A program made the position numbers and the translations under genes. DNA of 64,000 bases, from the NCBI GenBank assembly GCA_037157565.1, contig JAZHRO010000063.1:151144501-151208500 (forward strand), in the 5' to 3' direction. The stretch comes from Thalassia testudinum (lineage: Eukaryota > Streptophyta > Magnoliopsida > Alismatales > Hydrocharitaceae). Under the pieces are notes generated by a model. It was not told the origin of the DNA and ran no database searches. It saw only the letters and a program-made list of their open reading frames with translations. Positions 25,059-36,994 of this stretch are shown in pieces (the stretch's first letter is position 1; the number at the start of each line of letters is the position of its first letter).

Positions 25059-25076
25059 TCCCCGGCAATGGCGCCA
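25059..25076 (-). promoter_or_regulatory. Primer binding site of A1 (tRNA-Asp)
   Basis: On the minus strand TGGCGCCATTGCCGGGGA matches the complement of the plant tRNA-Asp 3' end (TGGCGCCGTTGCCGGGGA) except at one base, two bases from the LTR. This primer is typical of Athila. Confidence 0.88.
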
Positions 25077-25078
25077 TT

Positions 25079-26799
25079 TGACGAGTCGATTGTTCGCTTT
25101 AAAGTCGTTTGCAGTTTTATGTGGTGGAAAAATCGACTAATCAATATTTAAAAAGAAATAACCACTCGCAGAGGAGCAGGTCGTATCCACAGGGAGGCAA
25201 TGACGTATTTAAATTCTCACCAGTTAAAAACGTTTGTTCATAGTTAGTTTGGACAAGAATCAAGCCAGAATTGCCTTCAGATTAAGGTTGAAACAAGAAA
25301 CAATGCTGAAATAGAAATTATGAGTAACTAGAGGATATTTGTCGCAATGTAGAATCAATAAAATATTAATAAAAATTGACAATGGCAGAAAATGTAATAT
25401 TTAATGGCCCGGTTACTGTAGCAAAATAGGGGATTTTTTCCTCTTTGCCTTGCGCGACAAGGAGTGGACGGTCGGACGCAGGAAGCTCGAAGGAAGTTCC
25501 TTGGACCGAGGGCTTCGAAGTGGTGGTGGCGGTGTGTCGCACGATGGCCGGAGGCGGCCGGACGAGCTCCAACAGAGGTGGCTGCAACCGGTGCTGCAGT
25601 TGCTTTGGCGTGCGTTGCAGGCTGGTGCGGAAGCACACGCGGCTTGTTGGTGGTGAGGACTGCCGCGCGCTGCTGCTGCGTGTTGGCTGGAGGCGTGGGC
25701 GTGCATTGTAGCTGGTGCGCACTCTGTTGACGGTGAGAGCGGGTGCGACAGGCACGGGGAAGGTGCTGCAGGCGTGGGAGTGATTCTGCAGGTGCGGCTG
25801 CAGCTGGAGTGGGTGCGCAGGCGGCTGCGCGTGGAGATGGCGAAGGCTGCAGGCGCGGGGAAGGCGGAGTGAGAGGGTGTGAGGGCTGGAGGCAGTGCAC
25901 GCCTTGCTTGCGGCTGGAGGGCGTGCGGGCGCAGCCGGTTGCGCGATCTGTTGACATGGGTGTGCAGGCGGTGAGAGTGGGAGGAAGTGGCAGGTTCTTG
26001 CGTGCGGCTGGAGATGAGCGGGTGGCTGCTGCGGCGTGGGTGGTGGAAGTGAAGTGGGAGGACGGAGATTGCTGCTGGAGTGGGGGGTGGACTTTTGGAC
26101 GTCTGGGAAATTTCCCGGACGTCTTAACTGACTGAAAGGGTGATTGCACAGTAGCTGCGGCGGTGGTTGTTGGCACGACAGCGAGGGAGATGCACGCTAA
26201 GGTGCTCATGGTAATGCGGACGAGCTCTGGATGGCGGTGTGGTCTGTCACACCACACACCCACGGTGGTGGAGACTCGCCGCCACGGCTGAGGCCGACGG
26301 TATGGAATGGAAGAGAGGAGATCTCTCTGCACAGTTGTGGGTCGATGGTGGAGGCCTCCCTCGCTCAGCATCCTCTCTCCTCCTTTTGTAGTGGCCTGCA
26401 CAAATTTGAAATCAGCTACCCGACCAGATCCAACACATCCGCTCCTCCTTGATTGGGTTCTTCACTGCGGCAGCTGGTGGCATTGGAGCGGCAGCCAGCC
26501 ATTCCTGCAAGAAGAAGAATAAAGAAAATAATGTTAAAATATTATGGTTATTTATATACAGACCCTCAAATTTTATGTTAACCTAAATTAATGCATGCAA
26601 TGTACCTAATTAGTTAACTAATGCAATTCTAAGTTAATTCTAAATGCATTTAAATATGAATAAGATGCATGAATTATGTAATTGAATTAGAAATATGAAT
26701 TAATCTATTTACATCCTAATTTATGCTAAATAAATGTTAGAATTAACCTAATGTCTAGGCACTTAAATACTTAAATAGCCCACAACTATGGGCTAATCA
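25079..26799 (-). repeat. 5' LTR of A1
   Basis: It is near-identical to 18999-20718, with scattered transitions. It carries GTCTGGGAAATTTCCCGGAC (26101-26120), a GACGTC-type palindrome. Confidence 0.92.
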
Positions 26800-27987
26800 A
26801 TAAGGAGGAGAAAAAGAGCAAAAATGACAAAAAGGAGCACAAAATGAAAAAGAAAAAGAAATAGTCATTAGCAAGAGATTAAGGAAATAACTGAAGTTCT
26901 AGACCAGATCAAGGAAAAGAGAAAAATAAAAGTGCTAAGGAGACATAACAAGAGATTAGCAGGAACGTTGATCTTTGGCCTCTTCGGCTAGATTCTTTAG
27001 CTTAATAATTCACGTATTCGCTAAGATCTGGATAATCCTCAAGAGGTTGGGGAAAATGCGAAGCTTAAGTATTAGGTCTAAGGCTTAGGAAGTATTCAGC
27101 CTCGTTAATTGATCTTCGATTTGTGGGATTCGGTAACCTAAGCACCCCAATTCACACACAGTCTGGTTCAGTGCGCATAAATATCAAAATCACGTAAAAG
27201 CGTTTAAATGTTCTGAAAAAGTCACCTAGATTAGGAGCGGCCGATCAACACAAGTTGATTTAGATGAGTTCTCGGCACAGAGAGGTGGGAAATTCACCTC
27301 GAAGATGCGTAACAACATATCATCTCCTCGGTGCTTGTCTCTTAGGATATTTAAATATCCTTATGGGGGCATGTAAGCACTCTACTGGCTCAGATACCAT
27401 GGGTGGCATTATCACGAAATGTCGATCACCAGGGTCTAAATTCGGCCACGGAATGCCATGGGCGGGATTATCTCAAAATCTCGAAAGCCAGGGTTCTGGG
27501 GATTGCCATGGGCGGTGCTATCTCGAAGCATCGATAGCCAGGGACCCTTAAGGATTGATGATGGGGACGAGGAATCCGATACAGACCGTGTTGAGAAGCT
27601 AATCCGAAGCTAGAAATAAAAAGAAAAGAGAGTGAAAGTTCTCTAAACAAATAAATATTCTGTCCCTCTCTTACAAAAAATGCACTGCAAACTGAACCTA
27701 GGCTAAAAATGTCTCAAGCACGGGTGCTTTAACTGCGGAGTCCAACAAACCCTAGGTTAGTTTTTGTGGGCCTTAAAAACCTTTGCAGAGGATGAAGCTA
27801 AAGCAGGTCAGGTCCGAAGTTTGATTGATACTTGAGTACCTCTAGGCCTATTATCGGCATTTTGACCTAATCACAAAAGAAAAAGAAAAGTACTTATCAT
27901 AACTGATGACAGACACTCAGTGTCTAGAACAGAAGTTAAAACCTTGAAATTTTGCTAACTGACTAGCAAAAGCTAGGCATGGGGGTA
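26800..27987 (+). other. 3' region of element D, right part, with stem-loop and polypurine tract
   Basis: It resumes after A1 and follows B1 4140-5290 closely: the perfect palindrome GGATATTTAAATATCC (27345-27360), three TATCTCGAA-type repeats (about 27397-27545), TTTTGCTA / TAGCAAAA hairpin (27950-27971) and AGGCATGGGGGTA before the LTR at 27988. Confidence 0.85.
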
Positions 27988-28922
27988 TGATGAGAGCCTC
28001 ATCATGAGCCATAACTAGCTCATTTTGACCCACTAAAGAGAATAAAAGCTCCTGTATAACTTAGAAGAGGGCTTAATTGGAGGAATAAGTGCTCTGAGAA
28101 GAAAACATGAAATAAAGCTTAAAACTGTAATTTTACCATTGCAGCACATAAACAGGATTTTTCAGAGACAAAACATAGGTCAAATGGTCTGAATAAGATA
28201 AAAGTGGGTTGATTCAATCATAAATTGGTTCACGTGCAATCCAGGAATTAAATGACATCTGGTAACCCTAAAACAGACCTGCTTAATTCAACAAGGTTTT
28301 GGTCAGGATAAAAATCAAGTAAGCCTTCTAAAAATCATGGAAAAATATCCCCTAGGGTTTAAAACATTCAATTTGGCCTTTGGAACATAGTTTGACCGAG
28401 ATTAGGGTCCTAGCTCATCAATTGACCTAATTTGGGTTTTTGTGCAAAATGTCCATTCAAACGTGGTTAAACCTAAAATCCAACTTCACCATTGGATTCC
28501 TTAGGTCAAAATTAGGTTTGTACCAAAATTTGGACCTAAATGGAGGTCATCTTGACCTACTTTGCAATTTAGTACACCCAATTACATTTTGGTCCCTATC
28601 TTTTGAAAGCCATTGCATGAACCCCCCTAACTTCCTCACCACTCTTACAAGAAGATCCCTCCGCCATTATTGGGGAGAGATCCTACTCTGGCAAGGAATA
28701 GAGAGGGAATACTCTCTGATTCCTCAGATATCTCTTTCCAGATTTGGAAGGGAGATTCTTTGAGGAATTCCCTTCCATCTGAACTCGATCCTGATCTAAG
28801 ATTTGCACCCAATCTCTCATGCGAATGCATGAGAGATTTGGGTATTTAACTGTTTCCATCTTTGGCGAGGATTCCCATGCTTGGAAGCTTGGCTTCCAAG
28901 CACAGGAGTTCCTGCTTGTGCC

Positions 28923-28930
28923 TATAAATT
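28923..28930 (+). promoter_or_regulatory. TATA box of the D/B2 LTR
   Basis: TATAAATT is at the same place as TATAAATA at 6216 in the B1 LTR. Confidence 0.55.
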
Positions 28931-30074
28931 AACCCTCATCTCCGGCTGCACCTCCTCATCTCGACTTGGCCGGAATTCTTCCTCAATTTCCTCTTCTTCT
29001 CCTCCGGCCAAGGGGTCCAGCAAGCTCCGGCGAGCCCCCCTACTCTTCTTCGTCGCTCTGCCACAAAACCAGTGGCAGAGCCATCCTCCTCATCCTCCTC
29101 TGCGTCGCGCAACACCTGCACGAGCCGCCCTAGCCACGTCATCGCCGCCGTCTTCCTCCACTAGACGCTTTCTTCTCCAGCGACAGCAGGTACTGTCGGC
29201 CACCTTCTCACCCCCTTCATCCCTTTAGTTAAGTTAGAACTACTCTTCTCTATCTCCTCTTTCATTTCCCTCATCTTATTTCACCAAACGCTCCTCGACT
29301 GCCGTTGTCCACCACCATCTTCTTCATCTTCGGCCACCCTCCAGCGAGACGCTCCCATCACTCCACAACCTCACACGTCTCGCCGACCACCGCATAACCT
29401 CTGCCTCACCCCACTGAACATCCTCCACTCGGCCACAGACCCGTTACACCACCACAACAGCCCCCCGACCAAACCCATTTGGCTGGCCATAGAGCGACCT
29501 AGGCACACACGCCTAGGCCACCCCGTGGCCTGCCACCTAGCGCCTCACCTTCGCCGTGACACAGCGAAGGTGCTCCTGTGGTCTGATTAAGCCACAAGGC
29601 TCTTTTTGTGTCAGGCAGGTTTCACGCTCCAGCTGCCATTAATGGAGACTCGAGGAAGCTGCACGCTTGCTCCAGGTTGCAATACTTCAGGATCCCAGGT
29701 CCAGCTAACTCAGGGAGGCATCGCGACAGCATCTGTTCCAGAGAGGCATCGCGAAGACCGCAGTGCTGCAATTGGAGAACGCTCTCCTGTGGGTGCACGC
29801 GAAAGAACGGTGGAACAATAGTCCCACCTCGGTAAGCTGTAAGGTGCTGGAGTGGGTTAAATTGATTTTATGCTATGCACTTGCCTCTGATTACACTTGG
29901 GGTGAGGTCCCTCACTTATGCTCACCGCCATGTCCGTGAGCTCACCACACGGATCTGGCGACCCAACCCGACGCCCTCCTGAGCACTCCTCGTGCACCAC
30001 ACCCACGCCGGTGCACCTGGACCCAGGCGCCCGACCCGACCCGTTTACCTGGCTCTGGGAGAGCATGCTAAAGA

Positions 30075-30530
30075 GTGACATAGGGAGAGAGAGAGACGTA
30101 GGTGTGGGTAGAGGGATAGGTTTTGCTCCTCTTTCGTTTGTGCAGGGAAGGCAGAAGGGAGAAGTGAAGCTGACACTTAGCCGCTGCTAGTAAAGGAAAA
30201 GAAGAAGGAAGGAAGCCATCGCAAAGGAAAAAGAGAAAGGCAAGGCAGAGGGAAGAGGCAAAGGAAAAAAGAGAACAGGAACTGAAGAAGGAAGAAGAAA
30301 TAAAGAAAGGGAAAGACAAGTAGAAGAAGAAGAGAAGCTGAAGGCAAGGGAAATAGAACCAAGGAAGGAAGAAGGAGAAGAGAAAGCAGAGCCAAAGAGA
30401 AGAAGACCCGCAGAGAAAAGGAGAAAGATACTGCAGGAGAAGAAAGAAGCAAGGCAAGAGAACTGCAGAGAAGAAAGCACAAAGAAGAAAGGAAGAAAAT
30501 CAGAAGAACAAGAACAAGAACAAGGGAAAC
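30075..30530 (+). repeat. GA-rich purine tract in the D/B2 LTR
   Basis: AGAAGAAGGAAG-type sequence runs for about 450 bases, matching a similar tract in B1 (7390-7860). Long open frames on either strand here come from the composition. Confidence 0.75.
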
Positions 30531-30827
30531 ATCTTTTAAGACGTCTGATCCCATGATCAGACATCCAAATTCCTTCTTTTTGCCACAATTGACTTTTAAA
30601 CTCATGTATTTATATATTTTGAATTAAGTTTTGAGTGATTAAGTGTTCAATTACATTCTTGAGATTAGTAATAAATTCCAATTGCTCCCTGTGTTCGACC
30701 TCGGATACTTAGGTTTTCGAGTAATAAATCTTTATTTGTTGACAACGCTTGATCACCTATACTACGACGTAACTAACTATTAAAACACGATCAAGACGCG
30801 TCGACAGTGCCGAACTAGAGGTGCATT

Positions 30828-31145
30828 ATGAACCCAAATCTGGGCCAAGCCCATATGTTTTATCAGGCCCCTTCTGTTCCATCACCCGACGGGATGGAAG
30901 GTTTGACATCGTATGCAGGATTTCGGCAGCAACCACCTATTTTACCAACTCCAAACCAAAACCAGGCAGGACTAAATTTTGTAACAACTAGTAGTGGCAA
31001 AGCAACACAAGACCCACCTTATCAAGCCACTTTTAGCCTAGTAATAACCCAAGCCCTAGGATATTTATCTAGGACACCCTTATCCCGGATCAAGAACCTA
31101 GACCAAGGTTCCATCCAAGGTTCCATCCAAGGTTCCATTTCCTGA
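30828..31145 (+). pseudogene. gag: Athila gag C-terminal remnant of B2
   Basis: A 105-codon frame (MNPNLGQAHMFYQAPSVPSP...) rich in Gln, Pro and Asn lies just upstream of the protease region, where the end of Athila gag is expected. A 12-base unit (CCAAGGTTCCAT) is repeated three times at 31103-31138. The frame entering the protease is a different one, so the reading is broken. The bulk of gag and the primer site are missing. Confidence 0.6.
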
Positions 31146-33184
31146 GGCCTTGACCAAGGGAAAGAGGACAAACAAACCTGTGGCTCCTGAGGAGGATTTG
31201 GTCAAGCTCTTTGAACAGGTCCATATAACATCCCCTTGATGGATGCAATCTGCCACGTACCGACTTACGCATGATTTCTGAAGGACGTGTGTACACCCAA
31301 GCTTAAGCCACGAACCAAAAGTGGGAGTCCGATTGTACTCTTAGAGCAAGCCAGCTCTGTAATTGTGAGAAAACTCCCACCTAAGGCAAAAGACCCAGGT
31401 ACTCCCCTGATTTCCTGTACCATTGGTGATACCCAATTTGACAGAGCTTTATTGGATTTAGGAGCCTCCATAAATCTAATACCTACATCCCTCCTTGACC
31501 ACCTTGAGGAATCTGAGCTTAAACCGACAGAGGTGACATTATAGTTGGCTGACTGATCTATTAAGTCACTGAAAGGAGTTCTTGCGGATGTCATCGTTAG
31601 GGTATGGGATTTCTATTTCCTGGTGGATTTTGTAGTCTTGAATATGGATGCTCTAGAAAACCCAAGGGATACACCAATTATATTAGGGAGACCCTTTTTA
31701 GCCACTACTAGGGCCAATATAAATTATGAGGGCCAAATTGAGCTGAAATTCGGGAACCAAACACTAAAGATTGACATCTTTAAGGCCCAAAAAGGGATTA
31801 ATTGTGTTGTTATAGAATAGATATGTGATATCAAGGCTGTGTTTGATGAACCGTATATTGAGGACAACCTGATTACTTCCGATCAACCACATGAGGATCA
31901 AAACCCGCAATCAGAGGATTCCGAATCTGACTTAGATACACCCATAACTCCTTCCCTTGCTCCTGAAACACCTTAAATCGCCCGCTGCTGCTGATAGCCC
32001 CGTTCTGGAACTCAAGCCTCTTCCCGACCATCTAAAGTATGCCTTTTTGGGTTCTAATTAGATGTTTCCTGTGATTATCAGCTCCAGACTCACACCTGAC
32101 CAGGAATCCCGTCTGATTACTGTTCTCCAGTAACATCGTGGAGCCATTGGATGGACTCTCAATGATTTGATTAGTATCAGCCCCTCTTACTGCACACACC
32201 GTATCTATACCGAAGAGGGCACACGACCTTCCCGTGAAATGCAGAGACGTCTGAATCCTAATCTGCAGGAGATCGTGAAAAAGGAGATCATCAAGTGGTT
32301 GATGCAGGGATCATCTACCCGATCTCCGACAGTTGGTTGGTGAGTCCAATCCAGGTTGTGTCAAAGAAGGCAGGACTCACCTTGATCATGACTAAAATCG
32401 AAGAAATCATACCGACCCGTGTGGTGAACTCGTGGAGAGTCTGCATTGATTATAGAAGACTCAATTCCTCCACGAAGAAGGATCATTTCCTACTATCGTT
32501 TATTAATCAGATCCTCGAGAAACTAGCGGGAAATAGGTTTTTCTACTTTTTGGATGGGTACTCCGGTTATAACCAGGTGGCAGTCCATCTTGAGGACCAA
32601 GAAACTCCAATTTCACCAGCCCCTTTAAGACGTACATGTTCTGAAGGATGCCGTTCGGTCTCTGTAATGAACCCGCTACTTTTCAGCGGTGCATGCTTGC
32701 CATATTCTCAGATATGGTAGGTGATTATCTGGAAGTCTTCATGGATGACTCTTCAGTATTCGGAGAATCATTTGACAATTGCCTCCTGCACTTGGTCTAA
32801 ATCCTCAGGCGGTGCATTGACGTGAATCTGATTCTTTCCTGGGAAAAGAGCCATTTTATGGTGCCTGAAGGAATTATCCTGGGAAATCTCATATCAGAAA
32901 AAGGCATCCAAGTCGATCAAGCCAAGGTGAACTTAATTTCCAAACTCCCTTTGCCTAGCTCGATCAAGGACATCATATCTTTTCTGGGGCACGTCGATTT
33001 TTTCCATCGATTCATACCTGATTTCTCAAAGATCACACGCGCCCCGACCACTCTACTTTCTAAGGATGTACCTTTCAAAATCTCCAAGGAATGCACTCAA
33101 GCATTTGAAATCCTCCGTGATCAAGTTACCCAAGCCCCGATCCTACAGTCCCCTGATTGGTCTCAACCCTTTAAGATCATGTAC
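31140..33184 (+). pseudogene. pol: Degenerate Athila pol, first part (B2: protease and RT)
   Basis: It is collinear with B1 from its window start. Protease [12 protein letters not shown] lies in 31287-31544, then stops at 31542-31544 and 31818-31820 and frame changes follow near 32290 and 32600. RT blocks are readable ([29 protein letters not shown], catalytic FMDD near 32740, then FLGHVDFFHRFIPDFS). It breaks off at the start of RNase H, where E1 is inserted, and resumes at 62699. It cannot give a working enzyme. Confidence 0.92.
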
Positions 33185-33603
33185 TGTTACGACCCGATTC
33201 TCAGATCCCTACAGGACCCGAGACTGGCTCGCCTCGACTAATCCCAAGACCCAATCGTCCAACAAGAAATAACCAAAAGCAGGAAAGTAAACCACTTTCA
33301 CAGATGCGACATAACTAAGTAGAAGAAACGTATAAGCAGTAAAGAAAAATAATTCTTCTATTTCAATACATGCCACGACAACAATAATAACAACAGAAAG
33401 CGAAAGTAAACGGTAGAAACAGAATAGCAACTAAAAGTCCATTACTTACTAGAACAGTGTAAAGATCCATTCTGATTTGAGCCTTTTAAGATGTCTGGAG
33501 TGTCAGTCAGACATCTGGCCAGATGTCTGGACTCCTTCCCGGACATTTGGAAATTGAAAAATCTATATGCAGCATGCGTTCTGCGTGCAGGCAGCATGCT
33601 GAT

Positions 33604-35229
33604 TGATGAGTCCATTAAAATGGACTAATATTAAGCCTAAGTATCTTTAATTGTATAATTTGGGTATGTTAATAATGACAATTAAGTTGTAGAAGATTTG
33701 TACACCTCATGATTTAAGTTATAACATTCTATAACTTAATGATTTTATTGTTTTTATGTGCAGGTAATAAAATGCACAAAGAGCAAGGGTGGGTGGATAA
33801 ATTTCCCCAAATAGCCGCAACTCTTTCCCCCCTCCCCCACCGGACATTGGGGTAATCTTCTTCTTCCGTCGCCTTTCTCAACAACTATGACCGGGGATTT
33901 GGGAAAATCCCTGAACTCACGCGCAAGGGAGAAGTTAAAAAGGAAGAGGAGGGGAGCAAAGAAAAGGTATGGATTGACGGGTCCTTTTTCCTCCCCCTGG
34001 GGGGATATCCTTCCTCTCCACTGTGGAGAAGGCGTACCACCCCTGCAGCCACCGCGCCATCATCCTCCTAAGATCCCACAGGTGCAACACCAAGCCCTCC
34101 AGTGCCCCCCTACTGCAAGCAGTTCTTCAGCCCATGCACGCACACGCTCCCCTGCAAGACACACGCAGCGCGCAACCGCACGCCTTCCTGCCTTTCCAGC
34201 ACCTTCACGCCTCTCCCGTGCCTCAATAAAGCCCGCGCGTCTACCTTCCAATGCGCTCCTCATCACCTTCCACCCACGCCACAGCAGGCGCTCATGCACA
34301 AAGCTCGTGCCTCTCCTCCAGCGCGCCCCAACCTCTCAAGCAGACTCCTGCACCCTGCAACTTCCCTTCGCAAGCGCCTGCCCGCTCGCCATCTTCCAGT
34401 GCGCCCCACCGCTCCACCTTCCTGCAAATCGCCACCCATATGCAAGCGCGCTCCACCACCATCTGCAGGCACTCTCAACCACACGCCATCTCCAGCCACT
34501 GCAGGCGCTCTCCGCCTGCGCACATCCACGCCGCGCGCCTCCAACCACCTGCAGACCGCAACCTCACCTCCGCCTTCTTGCTCCACAGGCCGGAGCTCTA
34601 GCCACCGCCACTGGCCGCCTCCGGCCACCTCCGTCGCCACCGCTGCCACCACCGGAGAGCTCTCGACCTCGCTATCCTCTTGAGCCTCGCATCAACACCC
34701 GTGGTTCTCTCTCTCTCGCGAGGAGGAGAGAGGAAGAAAGCCTTGTTTTCATCTTAATTAAAATTTACATTCAATGCCATTGCCACCAATTTGATTTTAT
34801 TATTATTATTATATTGTGGTAGAATTGCGTTTAAACACTCATAGTTCTTTATAATTGCATGGTATTGATATTAACTAGTTTAAAGATTGATTCTGGACTT
34901 AATTTAAGTACTAATTGTCTTTAGTACACATCACATGAAAATTGCATGAATTGATCCTAAATTTATCGAGGATTTCTGTGAGGGAAAACTGCACTTATAC
35001 CCTTAACTTTTTAGGTTATTGCAAATCTACTTTCCTTCACATTTTAAGTCCGATTTGAAAAGGGATTTCGCACTATCCGAAATAACATTAAATAATTAAG
35101 TATTGATTGCATCATTGCCTTCTTGTGGACACGACCCGCTTTTTTGCGAGTGGTTATTTTCATTATTTTTTATTAGTCGATTTTTTCACCACTTAAATAC
35201 TATAATGCTAAGCGAAAAGTCATATATCA
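33604..35229 (+). repeat. 5' LTR of C
   Basis: It runs from TGATGAGTCC to CATATATCA and is followed by the primer site. A TATA-like ATAAATT lies at 33797-33803 before a GC-rich stretch. The long frame inside (33887-34822) diverges in frame from the one in the right LTR and is not called. Confidence 0.88.
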
Positions 35230-35233
35230 AAAT

Positions 35234-35251
35234 TGGCGCCATTGCCGGGGA
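35234..35251 (+). promoter_or_regulatory. Primer binding site of C (tRNA-Asp)
   Basis: TGGCGCCATTGCCGGGGA, one mismatch to the tRNA-Asp complement. A2 is inserted two bases beyond its end, and its target copy GGAGG overlaps the last PBS bases. Confidence 0.88.
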
Positions 35252-35253
35252 GG

Positions 35254-36994
35254 TGACTGGTCGATGTTTCGCTTTTAAGTCGGTTGCAGTTTAATGTGGT
35301 GGAAAAATCGACTGATCAATATTTAAGAAGAAATAACCACTCGTAGAGGAGCGGGTCGTATCCACAGGGAGGCACTGACGTATTAAAATTCGCCCCAATT
35401 AAAAACATTCGTTCGTAGTTAGTTTGGACAAGAATCAAGCCAAGATTGCCTTTAGATTAAGGTTTAAGGAAGAAACAATGCCGAAATGGCAATTATGAGA
35501 AACTAGAGGATATTTTCCGCAATACAGAATCAATAAAATATCATTAAAAAGTGACAATGGCAGAAAATGTACTTTCTAATTGATGGTTTACTGTAGCAAA
35601 ACAGGGGAATTTTTCCCCTTTGTCTTACGCTACGAGGAGCGGATGGCCGGGCGCGGGAAGCTCGGAGGAGGTCCCTTGGACCAAGGGCTTCTAATCGGTG
35701 GTGGCGGTGAGTCGCGCGGCGGCCGGACGAGCTTCGGCAGAGGTGCTGCAGCCGGTGAGCGTGCGCGGCCTGTTGGCGTGAAGTCTGTCACGCGCTGCTG
35801 CTGCGGGGGTGGCTGCTGCTGCTGGCGTGGGCGCTGCTGCGGCTGGCGTGGGCGTGGGAGCGCAGGGGTGGTGAGCGCTAGACTGCAGGCGCGGGGAAGA
35901 GGGCACTGCAGGTGGTTTTGCAAGCGCGGGCGGAAGGTGCTGCAGGCGCGGGAGCGGGTGCGCAAGCTGCAGGCGCGGGCATGGCTGCTGCTGGTGGCGG
36001 GCGCGTGGGAAGAGCGGTTGGCGTTCTGCAGCTGCGTGCGGTTCTGCAAGCGCTAGAGGAGAGCGCGGCGGGCTAAGGAGGGCGTGCGTGGTTGGCGAAG
36101 GCTGATGGTGCGCGCGGGTGTGCTGCAAGCTGATGGGCGCTAGGAAGGTGGTGTGGGCTGATTTGCAAGCGTTGTTGGAGGATGCTGCGGGCGACTCTGT
36201 AGGTGCGGGAAGAGGGCGCTGCGTGGAGAGCGGTTGCGGGTGGACTTCAGATGGGTACGCAGGCGAGTGGGTGGAGGTGAGCGGGTAGCTTCAGATGTCC
36301 GGAAGATTTCCCGGACGTCTTAAGTTACTAAAGGGTGGTTGAATCAGTAGCTGCGGTGGTGGTGGTTGGCGACGACGGCGAGGGAGATGCACGCTAAGGT
36401 GCTCACGGTGATGCAGACGAGCTCTGGATGGCGGTGTGTCCTGTCACACCACACGCCCACGGTGGTGGAGACTCGCCGCCACAGTAGAGGCCGGCAGTAT
36501 GGAGTGGAAGAGAGAAGGTCTCTCTGCACAGTGGTGGGTCGGTGGTGGAGGCCTCCCCAGCTCGGCTGCCTCCCTACTCCTTTTGTAGTGGCCTGCACAA
36601 GTTTGAAATCAGCCGCCTGACCAGATCCACCACATCCGCGACCCCTTGATTGGGTTCTTCACTGCAGCAGCCGGGTGTTGGAGCGGTAGCCAGCCCTTCC
36701 TGAAAGAAGAAGAATAAAGAAAATAATGTTAAAATATTAGGGTCATTTATATATAGACCCTCAACTTCTAGGTTAATGAAAATAATGTACCTAATTGGTT
36801 GTCTAATTAGATGAATGCTATTCTAAGCTAATTCTAAATGCACTTAAGATATGAATGCAATGCATGGATTATGTAATTAAATTAAAACTATGAATTAATC
36901 TATTTACATCCTAATTTATGCTAAATAAATGTTAGAATTAACCTAATGTGTAGGCACTTAAATACTTAAATAGCCCACAACTATGGGCTAATCA
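35254..36994 (-). repeat. 3' LTR of A2
   Basis: On the plus strand it runs TGACTGGTCG to GGGCTAATCA. It matches 49563-51313 and, less closely, the A1 LTRs. It carries a GGACGTCTTAAG motif near 36313. Confidence 0.92.

Larger units (their letters stand above)
18999..26799 (-). mobile_element. Complete non-autonomous Athila-related element A1
   Basis: The element is 7.8 kb and lies on the minus strand. LTRs are 18999-20718 (3' LTR) and 25079-26799 (5' LTR). The duplicated target is ATAAG (18994-18998 and 26800-26804). The interior has a tRNA-Asp primer site (25059-25076), a leader, one long ORF (21775-23814), the three-repeat block, a stem-loop and a polypurine tract. There is no gag, protease, RT or integrase. 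The flanks join to match the continuous B1 sequence near 4140, which confirms the insertion into D. Confidence 0.93.
27988..30806 (+). mobile_element. B-type Athila LTR shared by D (3' side) and B2 (5' side)
   Basis: It starts TGATGAGAGCC after D's polypurine tract and parallels B1's LTR, with a TATA box at 28923-28930, a GC-rich stretch and a GA-rich tract (30075-30530). The end is placed at GTCGACA (30806); an end at ACGATCA (30793) is also possible. What follows is not a leader with a primer site but a fragment of gag. Either one LTR serves two elements after unequal recombination, or B2 has lost its 5' internal part. Confidence 0.75.

Noticed and set aside
25355..26401. 348-codon minus-strand ORF in the A1 5' LTR
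   Set aside because: The other A LTRs do not keep the frame, and composition (Pro, Ala, Thr, Arg) is that of an open GC-rich stretch.
30068..30605. Ser/Phe/Leu-rich minus-strand ORFs and the Lys/Glu-rich ORF at 7596-7940
   Set aside because: They are shadows of the GA-rich tracts in the B LTRs, and the reading is not kept between the two copies.
35234..35251. tRNA-Asp-like sequence as a tRNA gene
   Set aside because: It is only the 18-base complement of a tRNA 3' end next to an LTR, that is a primer site, with no tRNA body.
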